DNA from: Bacillota bacterium
GTDB lineage: Bacteria; Bacillota; Bacilli; Lactobacillales; Aerococcaceae
NCBI GenBank assembly: GCA_023442905.1
Contig: JAEZWY010000035.1
Span: 1-11,493 of the forward strand
Direction: 5' to 3'
Length of the DNA: 11,493 bases
This document shows, in pieces, positions 1-7,006 of this stretch (positions are counted from its first letter, which is position 1; the number at the start of each line of letters is the position of its first letter). The notes beneath the pieces are model-generated. The model was given only the letters and a program-made list of their open reading frames with translations. It did no database searches and was not told where the DNA came from. A program made the position numbers and the translations under genes.

Positions 1-169
1 ATACAGCTGCGTCTAAAATAAATTCTTCATCCCAACCCTTACGGCGAAAATCTCTTGAAGCAAATGTAAGGGCTAGTAAAATAGCAGCCCCGATAAAAAT
101 CCCATACCAGCGGATTGGCCAGCCGAATATATCAAAAGCGACTGGATCTATTGCAGCTATATTCATCAT
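1..169 (-). CDS. lgt: Prolipoprotein diacylglyceryl transferase, N-terminal part
   Basis: The first 56 codons are present; the rest runs off the low-coordinate edge. Lgt transfers a diacylglyceryl group from phosphatidylglycerol to the lipobox cysteine of prolipoproteins, at the cytoplasmic membrane. The visible N-terminus reads MMNIAAIDPVAFDIFGWPIRWYG and continues into a hydrophobic segment, then FRRKGWDEE; the IRWYG motif followed by a first membrane helix is typical of Lgt in Firmicutes. The gene starts 15 bp after the hprK stop. Its ribosome site (AGGAG, about 182-186) overlaps the end of hprK, so the two genes are probably cotranscribed and translationally coupled. Either of two adjacent ATG codons (169 or 166) could be the start. 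The catalytic region lies outside the window and cannot be checked. Confidence 0.9.
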   Translation of the reverse strand, partial: MMNIAAIDPVAFDIFGWPIRWYGIFIGAAILLALTFASRDFRRKGWDEEFILDAAV

Positions 170-184
170 TTTGTTCTTTCTCTC

Positions 185-1111
185 CTAAATTTTGTTGTGA
201 TCAATGAGATTCGTCAAACGGTCATTAAACATCTGCGCAGCATCAAAGCCCATTGACTTGGCCCTAAAGTTAATTGCTGCCACCTCGATAATACTTGAAA
301 TATTCCGTCCAGTTTGTACGGGAATGGTAATTTTGGGAATCGCAACCTCTAAAATTTGTTCCCGCTCTTCTGCAGTACCTAAGCGGTCAAAATTGGCGCC
401 CTTTTTCAATTCTTTCAAGTCAATAATCAAGTTTAGCTGTTGTTCTTTACGAACTGCACCTGCCCCGTAAAGGGTCATTACGTCAATAATCCCAAGACCA
501 CGAACTTCCATGACATTACGTAGTATTTCAGGTGCTTCACCCATAATTGTCGTATCATCACGTTGATAAAAATCTACCCGGTCATCAGCCACTAAACGGT
601 GACCACCTTTTACAAGTTCTAAAGCGGTTTCTGATTTACCTACACCAGAATGGCCAGTAATCATAATACCCAGCCCATATACATCCACAAATACCCCATG
701 TTTTGAGGTCCGCTCTGCTAAGTGGGCATGCAACATTTCCGTTAAGTTACTAGATAGACGGGTCGTTGTCGTTGTTGAACTTAATACAGGAATGTGGTTT
801 TCTTCAGCAGCTTGAATCACTTCATATTCCGGTTGTAGTCCTCTAGAGAAAATAAAGAATGGTGTATCTTCTCTTGAGAGACGGCGCATAATTAATAAAC
901 GCTCATCCGAAGTCATTCTAGACAAATACGTATGCTCCGCACGTCCAAACAATTGAACACGCTCAGAAGGATAGTAGTTAAAATAGCCGGTAATTTCCAA
1001 ACCAGGTCTTGAAATATCACTCGTAATAATTTCGCGGTCTAAAAAATCTTCGCCACAAATAACCTCAAAATCAAATTTGTCGACTAAATCTTTCACGGTT
1101 ACCTTTGTCAT
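185..1111 (-). CDS. hprK: HPr kinase/phosphorylase
   Basis: Bifunctional enzyme of 308 residues that phosphorylates and dephosphorylates HPr (and Crh where present) on Ser46. Through CcpA this controls carbon catabolite repression. The length is usual for the family. The N-terminal regulatory domain spans about 1-130. The C-terminal catalytic domain carries the conserved His138 (SKHGV), a Walker A loop GHSGVGKS at 153-160, an acidic pair Asp176-Asp177, and the HprK signature EVRGLGIIDV at 202-211. All key residues expected of an active enzyme are present. The start is an ATG with an AAGGAAA ribosome site about 8 nt upstream. The gene has a candidate promoter of its own and is cut off from the upstream envelope-stress operon by a terminator at 1199-1248. 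lgt follows after 15 bp, the usual Firmicute arrangement. Confidence 0.97.
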   Translation of the reverse strand: MTKVTVKDLVDKFDFEVICGEDFLDREIITSDISRPGLEITGYFNYYPSERVQLFGRAEHTYLSRMTSDERLLIMRRLSREDTPFFIFSRGLQPEYEVIQAAEENHIPVLSSTTTTTRLSSNLTEMLHAHLAERTSKHGVFVDVYGLGIMITGHSGVGKSETALELVKGGHRLVADDRVDFYQRDDTTIMGEAPEILRNVMEVRGLGIIDVMTLYGAGAVRKEQQLNLIIDLKELKKGANFDRLGTAEEREQILEVAIPKITIPVQTGRNISSIIEVAAINFRAKSMGFDAAQMFNDRLTNLIDHNKI

Positions 1112-1147
1112 ATATGGTTTCCTTTCTTAACAAGTCACTTTGCACCT

Positions 1148-1176
1148 ATTTTACCATACTAGCCCCATATGGACAG
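1148..1176 (-). promoter_or_regulatory. Candidate promoter of hprK-lgt
   Basis: On the minus strand an extended -10 element, TGG-TAAAAT, lies at about 1156-1148, with only a weak -35 (TGTCCA or ACTGTC) 16 to 18 nt upstream. It sits between the upstream terminator and the hprK ribosome site and would give a leader of about 30 nt. I see no cre-like site in it. The assignment rests on the extended -10 and on the need for a promoter here. Confidence 0.45.
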
Positions 1177-1198
1177 TTGGATAAGCTGATAATTTGTG

Positions 1199-1248
1199 AA
1201 AAATAAAAATCCCCTAGTCCATCTGCTTTACAGACCAACTAGAGGATT
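1199..1248 (-). terminator. Intrinsic terminator of the lia/yvl-type operon
   Basis: The arms 1208-1218 and 1238-1248 pair over 11 positions with one C/A mismatch, and a small inner stem (TCTG/CAGA) stacks inside. On the minus strand the stem is followed by ATTTTTATTTTTC, a good U-tract. It lies about 105 nt past the last gene of the operon and separates it from hprK. The intervening 1249-1352 contains no recognisable gene. Confidence 0.8.
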
Positions 1249-1352
1249 CACTTATAAATGATACACTTCAGGGTTCAATTCCCTCTTACTTGCTTTGGGT
1301 TAGGTTAACTTTTCAATTTTATAGTAGCAAAGGGATTATCCTTATCTCGCGA

Positions 1353-1706
1353 CTATTTTCCTGATTCAATAAACTTCTCAAAGAACCAGTGGTACATTGA
1401 AAATAGGAAGGCCGCAGCAATAGCGTAGAAGAAGCTTGTAAATACAAAGGATGTTGGGAAGAACAATCCTACAATCACAAACATAAAGCCATTGACAACC
1501 AATCTAAACAAGCCAAAAGTTAAGATGTTTAATGGTAAGGCCAATAAATTCACGATTGGACGAATAACTGAATTCACAATACTTAATACAATAGCTACCA
1601 AGATTGCTGACCAAAAATCTGCCACATATACATTAGGGGCAAGAATCCACGAAATAGCCATCAAGCCCAATGCATCAATAAGTGTTGCTAATAAAAACCG
1701 TCTCAT
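1353..1706 (-). CDS. YvlD/LiaZ-like membrane protein (phage holin family 4, PF04020 type)
   Basis: A hydrophobic protein of 117 residues with four likely membrane helices at about 4-22, 33-57, 60-83 and 87-108. The core sequence IRPIVNLLALPLNILTFGLF (49-68) is the hallmark of the small family that includes Bacillus YvlD and enterococcal LiaZ. Despite the holin family name, these are chromosomal proteins encoded beside PspC-type and LiaX/YvlB-type proteins; their molecular role is not settled, and nothing here suggests lysis. It is the last gene of the operon and begins two bases after the stop of the preceding PspC gene. Its ribosome site is poor (only purine-rich GGAAGAAAG at a long distance), so translation probably depends on coupling to the upstream gene. 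Function in envelope stress is inferred from context. Confidence 0.85.
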   Translation of the reverse strand: MRRFLLATLIDALGLMAISWILAPNVYVADFWSAILVAIVLSIVNSVIRPIVNLLALPLNILTFGLFRLVVNGFMFVIVGLFFPTSFVFTSFFYAIAAAFLFSMYHWFFEKFIESGK

Positions 1707-1708
1707 AA

Positions 1709-2041
1709 TTAAAAATCACGCCAACTTTCTTCCTCATCAGGATTGTCTTTTGAATCTGTTGTATAGTCAGATTCATTATAATCATCCTGATCATTCGCAT
1801 CAAATGATTTTGTTTCACGGTACGCATCTCGGTCGTTTCTGTCAACGCGAGTACGACCTTCATCTCTTGGTAAAATAAGCGCTAATACTAGATAGATTAG
1901 TAAGCCTGCGCCGCCAGAAAGTGTGACAAATACAAACAGCACACGGATAATTGTTGGGTCAATTTCAAAATACTCAGCAATCCCGGCACAGACACCGTCC
2001 AGCTTCACATCAGTACGTGATTTTGTTAATTTCTTAGCCAT
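1709..2041 (-). CDS. PspC-domain membrane protein with long acidic tail
   Basis: A protein of 110 residues. A PspC domain fills about 1-58: a basic start (MAKKLTKSRTD), the family motif GVCAGIAEYFEIDPTIIR at 16-33, and one hydrophobic segment at about 34-57 ending in ILPRD. After this comes a strongly hydrophilic tail of about 50 residues rich in Asp, Glu and Asn, ending EEESWRDF. I chose the ATG at 2041 because it has an AAGGAG site 8 nt upstream and matches the PspC start; a longer frame from 2086 would overlap the previous gene and adds residues unlike the family. This is the second of two tandem PspC genes and corresponds by position to LiaY/YvlC. PspC-type proteins are membrane partners in phage-shock and Lia-type envelope-stress responses; the role of the tail is unknown. 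Confidence 0.87.
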   Translation of the reverse strand: MAKKLTKSRTDVKLDGVCAGIAEYFEIDPTIIRVLFVFVTLSGGAGLLIYLVLALILPRDEGRTRVDRNDRDAYRETKSFDANDQDDYNESDYTTDSKDNPDEEESWRDF

Positions 2042-2060
2042 ATTATCCACTCCTTTTCCC

Positions 2061-2249
2061 TTAGACTTCGCTGTTTGGTAATGCAAAGATTAAAATAATG
2101 TAGATTAACCAAACTGGAAATTGTGTCAAACTCAATAAAACTGCAATGATACGAACTAAATTACCAGAAATACCAAAGTATTCGCCAATACCACCACATA
2201 CCCCAAATACGTAACGATCTTTTCTTGATTTCATTAATTTCCCAGACAT
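2061..2249 (-). CDS. Small PspC-domain protein
   Basis: A minimal PspC protein of 62 residues: basic N-terminus (MSGKLMKSRKDR), the motif GVCGGIGEYFGISGNLVR at 17-34, and one hydrophobic segment at about 35-57 ending in ALPNS. It has no added tail. The start is the ATG at 2249, 9 nt after a GGGAG ribosome site. An in-frame TTG at 2255 also opens the frame but lies only about 3 nt from that site and is rejected. The ribosome site overlaps the stop of the LiaX-like gene, so the two are probably coupled. The next PspC gene starts 19 bp downstream. The two PspC proteins share the fold and motif but differ clearly in sequence, so the duplication is not recent. A LiaY/YvlC-type role is inferred from context. 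Confidence 0.87.
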   Translation of the reverse strand: MSGKLMKSRKDRYVFGVCGGIGEYFGISGNLVRIIAVLLSLTQFPVWLIYIILIFALPNSEV

Positions 2250-2263
2250 ATTCAATCTCTCCC

Positions 2264-3721
2264 TTATTCTTTACTCATATCCGCGTCATCCTTAACGCGA
2301 ATGTTACCACGCATTGTCTTCAAATTCACTCGATAAGCCTTTTCTTCAGCAACATCGTAGTAAAATGCTTTTTGTTTATTAAATTGGTCGTTTACTTGTG
2401 ACTGACTCTTTAGAAAATCTGAGCGGAACATGATCTCACCTTGATTAGTATGGGCTAAGCCATCTACAGCCGTACCTCCAGGCATATTCAATTTGATATC
2501 TCCATTTTTAGTTTCTACTTGAGCACGAACTAACGGTTTAGCTTCCATAGTGATTACGATATCCCCGTTTAAGGTTTCCATCAACACATTTTCCACATGG
2601 CCCTTCAATCGTTGGCTACCATTTAAAGATTTTACAACTAAGTCTAAAGCTTCCACATCATTTAAAACAAGTTGTCCATTTTTTGTATCTACTTCAATCA
2701 TAGAAGCCGTAAAGTCATCAATATTAATCGCACCATCCACTGTTTGAATATAGATATCATTCGTATCTATATGTTCAATGGTTACTGGCCCAGAAATTGT
2801 TCTAGCTTTAATAAAGTCTAAGCGGTCTTTTGGCACTTGTACTAAGATATCTGTCTTGATAAAACGAGAAATCATATTCAAGTTCAAAGCCCCCTCAACA
2901 AATTCAAGGTTCGCTCTTTTTTCAAAAGCAGATTGGGCGCTTTCTTCATCAAAGTCACCATATAACTTACCAACTACAGTTAATTTAGTTGTTGGCTGAT
3001 CCCATGATACTAATTCAATTTGACCAGCAGCAATTTGAATGTCTACCATCGATAATGGTTCTGAATATTCATATGTTGCCTCAAAATCATGTGTGATTAA
3101 TTTTGGTATTGGAATTGACCCACTACCTTTTTCAAATTTCACTGTTTTACTTACTTTATCTTGTACTTGATCAAATACTGAACGTGTTTTTGTGAAGAAA
3201 TCATTCACAATATTTTTGTAATCATAGTCATCCGAAGCTGTTTCTTCTTCGTTTGATGCACTTTCCTCAGCGGTAGAACGCACGTGTTCATCACTTTTTT
3301 CTGGTCTTGGATTTTCCGCATCGATTTGAATAATATCTTCTTTTAATTGATGAATTTGTTCCGTCAATTGATTAATTTCTTCAGTTAAACGGTCAATTTC
3401 AATATGCGTCACTTCAGATTTTTCTTCTTCATTGACTAGATTTTGACGCTCAGCTAACTTGCCAGCTAAGGATGCTTCTAAATCTTTTTGAATAGCAACC
3501 TTTTGGGTGCGTCCAGTAATATTATCCTGATCTACTGTCTGGTTATTTTCCCAGTCTGCATAAAAATCATCTAAAATATCTTTTTCATCTTCAACTTGTG
3601 TTTGCGGGTTCGTATTTGTTTTTTCTTGTTTTGCTCTATTTTCTAATAAGATAATCGCTTCTTCATTGGTTAAAATGCCTTCTTTAACTAAGTTTAAAAT
3701 ACGTTCTTTATGATTAGACAT
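2264..3721 (-). CDS. LiaX/YvlB-like envelope-stress protein (SHOCT-like plus DUF4097)
   Basis: A protein of 485 residues with three parts. Residues 1-32 form a short helical SHOCT-like module (HKERILNLVKEGILTNEEAIILLE), as at the N-terminus of YvlB/LiaX proteins. Residues about 75-135 form a charged helical region with heptads (IDRLTEEINQLTEQIHQLKEDI), followed by an acidic linker at 136-170. Residues about 210-480 form a DUF4097 beta-rich domain with repeated turns: TVDGAI, TKNGQL, SLNGSQ, TLNGDI, TKNGDI, TNQGEI and TMRGNI. No signal peptide or membrane helix is visible. In Enterococcus faecalis the homologous LiaX is the main LiaR-controlled protein and affects daptomycin and antimicrobial-peptide resistance; whether this protein does so is inference. 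It starts with ATG behind a strong AGGAGG site and heads a four-gene operon. Confidence 0.88.
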   Translation of the reverse strand: MSNHKERILNLVKEGILTNEEAIILLENRAKQEKTNTNPQTQVEDEKDILDDFYADWENNQTVDQDNITGRTQKVAIQKDLEASLAGKLAERQNLVNEEEKSEVTHIEIDRLTEEINQLTEQIHQLKEDIIQIDAENPRPEKSDEHVRSTAEESASNEEETASDDYDYKNIVNDFFTKTRSVFDQVQDKVSKTVKFEKGSGSIPIPKLITHDFEATYEYSEPLSMVDIQIAAGQIELVSWDQPTTKLTVVGKLYGDFDEESAQSAFEKRANLEFVEGALNLNMISRFIKTDILVQVPKDRLDFIKARTISGPVTIEHIDTNDIYIQTVDGAINIDDFTASMIEVDTKNGQLVLNDVEALDLVVKSLNGSQRLKGHVENVLMETLNGDIVITMEAKPLVRAQVETKNGDIKLNMPGGTAVDGLAHTNQGEIMFRSDFLKSQSQVNDQFNKQKAFYYDVAEEKAYRVNLKTMRGNIRVKDDADMSKE

Positions 3722-3758
3722 TATGACAACCTCCTAGTTGTTTAGCTTTCCTTTGTTA

Positions 3759-3786
3759 TCTATATTTTGCCAACTTAGGCGGTAAA
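3759..3786 (-). promoter_or_regulatory. Candidate promoter of the lia/yvl-type operon
   Basis: On the minus strand TTTACC (3786-3781) and TATAGA (3764-3759) are spaced 16 bp apart. Each matches four of six consensus bases, as expected for a promoter that needs an activator. It would start transcription near 3752 and leave a short leader with the AGGAGG ribosome site at 3735-3730. The palindrome at 3792-3807 ends five bases upstream of the -35. Confidence 0.5.
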
Positions 3787-3791
3787 TGTCA

Positions 3792-3807
3792 TAGGTCTAT
3801 GGACCTA
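3792..3807. promoter_or_regulatory. Perfect palindrome, candidate LiaR/VraR-type operator
   Basis: TAGGTC-TATG-GACCTA on the plus strand is a perfect inverted repeat with 6-base arms and a 4-base spacer. It lies directly upstream of the predicted -35 of the LiaX-like operon, where a response regulator of the LiaR/VraR family would bind as a dimer to activate. That family is known to use short inverted-repeat sites and to control LiaX-type genes. No U-tract follows on either strand, so it is not an intrinsic terminator. The named regulator is inferred; no regulator gene is in the window. Confidence 0.6.
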
Positions 3808-3832
3808 ATTTCACGAATGTTTACTTTAAGTC

Positions 3833-6800
3833 CTACTGAACCCCTGTAAAAAAGGCCTTAGAACCATCGTTGCTAGTAGAAACTTGTAAATGTACAGGAA
3901 TTTGTTGTTTTAATTCTGCTACATGAGAAATAATGCCTACAATACGTCCACTGGCTTGTTGCAAGTCAGTTAAGGTTTCAATCGCTTGTTGTAAGGATTC
4001 CTGGTCTAAGGTACCAAAACCTTCATCAATAAAGAGGGTACCAATTTCAATTCCACCCGCATCGTTTTGAATTACATCAGAAAGACCAAGCGCTAAAGCT
4101 AACGATGCCTTAAAGCCTTCACCACCAGATAAAGACTGTACTGACCGTTCCCCACCTGCTTGATAATCAAATACTGCTAGGTCAAGTCCTTTGGCTCCTG
4201 CACCAGATTGTCCTTCAATTATCCGTCTAAATTCATACCGCATTTGCGTCATGGACATCAAACGTTCGTTAGCATAATGCAAGATTTCATCAAAATATAA
4301 ACCTAAAATATAGCGTTCAAAAGAGATATAACCATAAGCTTTCTCTTTTCCATTCGCAACCTTATTCAATAGTGATAATTCACCAAAGTGACGCCCTTTT
4401 TCTTGATAGGCAGAAAAACTATCTTTAAATAGGTAAAAGGCATGGTCTAATTGAGCTTTGATAGAAATAATCTGGTCTTTAGTTGCTTTAATTTTGGCTA
4501 ACTGGTCAGCTTCTTGGTCAATATCAGCTTGATAAGCGTCCGCCTCTTTATCCAAACCAGCCGCTTCAATTTGCTCTTGATTCGCTACTTTATTTTCCTT
4601 AAAGGCATATATTTCCTTATCAAATTGCTGAATCCTGTTTTCAATCGCTGTCCAATTTTCTTGGCTTTCATGAATTTTTTGGATATCCTCTTGATCCTCA
4701 TCACGGTCTGCCATGGCTACTTCTAGTGAGGCTTGGTCAGCATGCAATTCGGTTTCGCCTTGCTGGATCTGATCTTTATAGCCAGTAATTTGGGTAGCCA
4801 ATTGCGTTGCTTCCTGTTGATACTTATCTAAACGTGCCTTTAATTCTTGGTCTTTAGCTGTAATTTCAGCTAATTGCTCACTTTTTGCTTGGTACTCAGC
4901 TGTGACAACTGCTTTTGATTCGCCCACTAGTTGGTCTCTTAGTTGTGCAATTTCTACTCGTAGCTGTTCAACTGCTGTTTGATTTGCTTCACTCTGTCCT
5001 TTAAGCGTCGACATATCTATTTGCATTTGTGTCAAAGCATCCTTAGCTGCATTCAACTGGTCAGTCGACTCAAGTATTTGCTGGTCCAAGACTTGCTTAC
5101 TTTCTTTTAACTTATCCAAGTCAGTTTGAAGACTTTGAATGTCTCCATCCTCTTTATCTAGCTGGTCTTGCCACATTTTAAGCTTATCATCATTATCTGT
5201 AAGTTCTGCAGTTAACCCTTCAATCTCTTGGCTATCTAGCGTCTGATTAAAGTTATCCTGAATTGCTGCCAATCGTTCCGCCTTAGATGAATAGGTTTGA
5301 AAAGCTAACTGTACGGCATCCATTGCGGCATCTACCATATCTTTTGTTACTTCATCATGTTGTCTTATCGCAGGCGCAGGATGATGAATGCTTCCACAAA
5401 CTAGACAAGCCTCTCCCTCAACTAATTGGCTAGCTAATTCGCCCGCAAGGTTTTGACTATAGGCTAGTTCTAGCTTATTTCGCTTATCCAACTGTCCTTG
5501 ATATGCTTGCTTATCTCTTTCAACCTGAACTGAAAGTACTGAAATTTGCTCGTTTATATCTACCATTTCTTGGTAACGTTTGCTAACTAAATTATATTGA
5601 TAAATCTTACTATCCACTAAACTTTGCTTTTGGCTGATATCCCCTATTTGACTCAGTTCTTTTTCTAGATTTTTAAGCGTATTTTCATCAACTTTAACAG
5701 CCTGGTCTTGTTCTTGAATCTGACGAATTAAGGTTGCCAGTTGATTAGCTAAATCTTGACCATAAGAAACCTTTCTGTTCAGGTTCTCCTCTTGTGTAAG
5801 ATAGCTATCCCATCTGTTTTCTTGAATTGCTAAACTTTGTAAATCTTCCCGTAAGCTATCCACTTGCTGGATTCGTTCTTGCCAATCGGCTTGTTCATGC
5901 TTTACAGATTCTAATTGCTTATTTACTTGTTGAAGGGATTGCACTTTTTCGTTTACTAATACCTGTAATCGCCCCTGCTTCTCATTCAACTTTTGAATTT
6001 GCTGGATCAATTGATAGGCTGCTTGCGTTTCTCGGTATTGCTTTAAGGCTTGGCGTTCACCTATAATTGCTGTTTCGCGTTCTTTAATGGAAGCTTCTTG
6101 TTTAGCTAAATCCTCTTTTCTAGCTAGCAGTTGAATATAAGATTGTAGCCTTTGAATAGTCATTTCAGCTGCAGTAATTTGTTGGCTTAAACTAGTATTT
6201 CTCTGATCTAATTGGCTGGATTTAGTTCTAGCCCATTCAGATAATGCTTCATAATCTTCTCGGTCAACCCAATTTTGGACTTGGTCTTTTTCAGTTAAAC
6301 TCATTTCAGCTACCGAATTTTCACCTGGCCCCGTTTGGCTTACTTCTACTAGCTCTGTATCCGCAAAGTTTACGAATGACTGTCTGTGTTGGTCTACTTG
6401 TTTTTTTAGGGTTCCGACTTCTTGGTTGGCCTGCTTAAATCGTTCAGCAATCGCTTGTTGGAACTTATCTAAGTAGTCTGTATGAAATATGGTTCGTAAA
6501 ATAGCTTCTTTCTCGCCCGAGCTAGCTTCCAACAGTTTCTTAAACTCACCTTGCGGCAACATCACGATCTGTCTAAATTGGTCTGAAGATAAGCCAAGAA
6601 TTTCGACTAATTTACTATCCACTTCCTGGGTTTTACTAAGGGTGAAGTCCTCACCCTCCAAGGTGACTTCCGCATTTTGTTCACGAATTAACCCCCGCTT
6701 AGTTGGGCGTTTTTGTTTAGGTATTCTCTCTACTGTATAAGTTTTCCCATGAATCATAAAGGTTAACCGGACATAAGCCACGCGCTCATCTTCAGCTAAT

Positions 6801-7006
6801 TGTGATTTCAACTCATTTATATCACGAGAAGAACCAGAGGTTTTACCATACAAGGCATACACAATCGCATCAAAGATAGTAGTTTTTCCTGCACCAGTAG
6901 CTCCTGAAATTAAGAATAAATTTTGATCACCTAATTTTGTAAAGTCCAAGCTCGTTTTTTCTTTATAGGGTCCAAAAGCCTGTATTTCAAGTTGAATAGG
7001 TCTCAC
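3833..7006 (-). CDS. sbcC: SbcC, Rad50-type ATPase subunit of the SbcCD nuclease
   Basis: An SMC-like ATPase of 1057 residues, close to the family length. With SbcD it forms the complex that opens DNA hairpins and processes blocked double-strand ends in the cytoplasm. Visible elements are Walker A GATGAGKT at 35-42, a Q-loop PQGEF at 151-155, two long Gln/Glu-rich coiled-coil arms (about 175-525 and 545-860), a zinc hook CLVC at 534-537 almost exactly in the middle, the ABC signature LSGGE at 959-963, and Walker B LFIDEG with Asp994 and Glu995. The start is a GTG overlapping the sbcD stop by one base (TAGTG), preceded by AAAGGAGG; the nearby ATG is out of frame. No terminator follows before the LiaX-like operon. 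Confidence 0.96.
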   Translation of the reverse strand: MRPIQLEIQAFGPYKEKTSLDFTKLGDQNLFLISGATGAGKTTIFDAIVYALYGKTSGSSRDINELKSQLAEDERVAYVRLTFMIHGKTYTVERIPKQKRPTKRGLIREQNAEVTLEGEDFTLSKTQEVDSKLVEILGLSSDQFRQIVMLPQGEFKKLLEASSGEKEAILRTIFHTDYLDKFQQAIAERFKQANQEVGTLKKQVDQHRQSFVNFADTELVEVSQTGPGENSVAEMSLTEKDQVQNWVDREDYEALSEWARTKSSQLDQRNTSLSQQITAAEMTIQRLQSYIQLLARKEDLAKQEASIKERETAIIGERQALKQYRETQAAYQLIQQIQKLNEKQGRLQVLVNEKVQSLQQVNKQLESVKHEQADWQERIQQVDSLREDLQSLAIQENRWDSYLTQEENLNRKVSYGQDLANQLATLIRQIQEQDQAVKVDENTLKNLEKELSQIGDISQKQSLVDSKIYQYNLVSKRYQEMVDINEQISVLSVQVERDKQAYQGQLDKRNKLELAYSQNLAGELASQLVEGEACLVCGSIHHPAPAIRQHDEVTKDMVDAAMDAVQLAFQTYSSKAERLAAIQDNFNQTLDSQEIEGLTAELTDNDDKLKMWQDQLDKEDGDIQSLQTDLDKLKESKQVLDQQILESTDQLNAAKDALTQMQIDMSTLKGQSEANQTAVEQLRVEIAQLRDQLVGESKAVVTAEYQAKSEQLAEITAKDQELKARLDKYQQEATQLATQITGYKDQIQQGETELHADQASLEVAMADRDEDQEDIQKIHESQENWTAIENRIQQFDKEIYAFKENKVANQEQIEAAGLDKEADAYQADIDQEADQLAKIKATKDQIISIKAQLDHAFYLFKDSFSAYQEKGRHFGELSLLNKVANGKEKAYGYISFERYILGLYFDEILHYANERLMSMTQMRYEFRRIIEGQSGAGAKGLDLAVFDYQAGGERSVQSLSGGEGFKASLALALGLSDVIQNDAGGIEIGTLFIDEGFGTLDQESLQQAIETLTDLQQASGRIVGIISHVAELKQQIPVHLQVSTSNDGSKAFFTGVQ

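Noticed and set aside
204..470. Plus-strand open frames over hprK, sbcC, sbcD and uvrA.
   Set aside because: All lie opposite well-conserved genes, lack ribosome sites and show no recognisable domains.
1270..1284. AGGG-TTCAATT-CCCT resembles a tRNA T-arm on the plus strand.
   Set aside because: The stem is only 4 bp before a mismatch, and no acceptor stem, anticodon arm, D-arm or CCA end can be found around it. Probably chance in the operon 3' region.
1353..1706. Holin-family name suggesting a prophage remnant.
   Set aside because: No phage genes, integrase or attachment site are nearby; the protein belongs to the chromosomal YvlD/LiaZ group and sits in its usual operon.
2042..2086. Extended N-terminus for the second PspC gene (start at 2086).
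   Set aside because: It would overlap the previous gene, has no ribosome site, and the added residues do not look like PspC; the ATG at 2041 has AAGGAG at good spacing.
3727..3740. CAAC/GTTG arms flanking the LiaX-like ribosome site, a possible RNA switch.
   Set aside because: A 4-bp stem with a 6-nt loop is too weak to hide the ribosome site and has no partner structure nearby.
3833..7006. Frequent GACCAG words across sbcC, like a Chi-type or uptake motif.
   Set aside because: They mostly encode Asp-Gln pairs in the coiled-coil arms and follow codon use, and are not spread evenly outside this gene.
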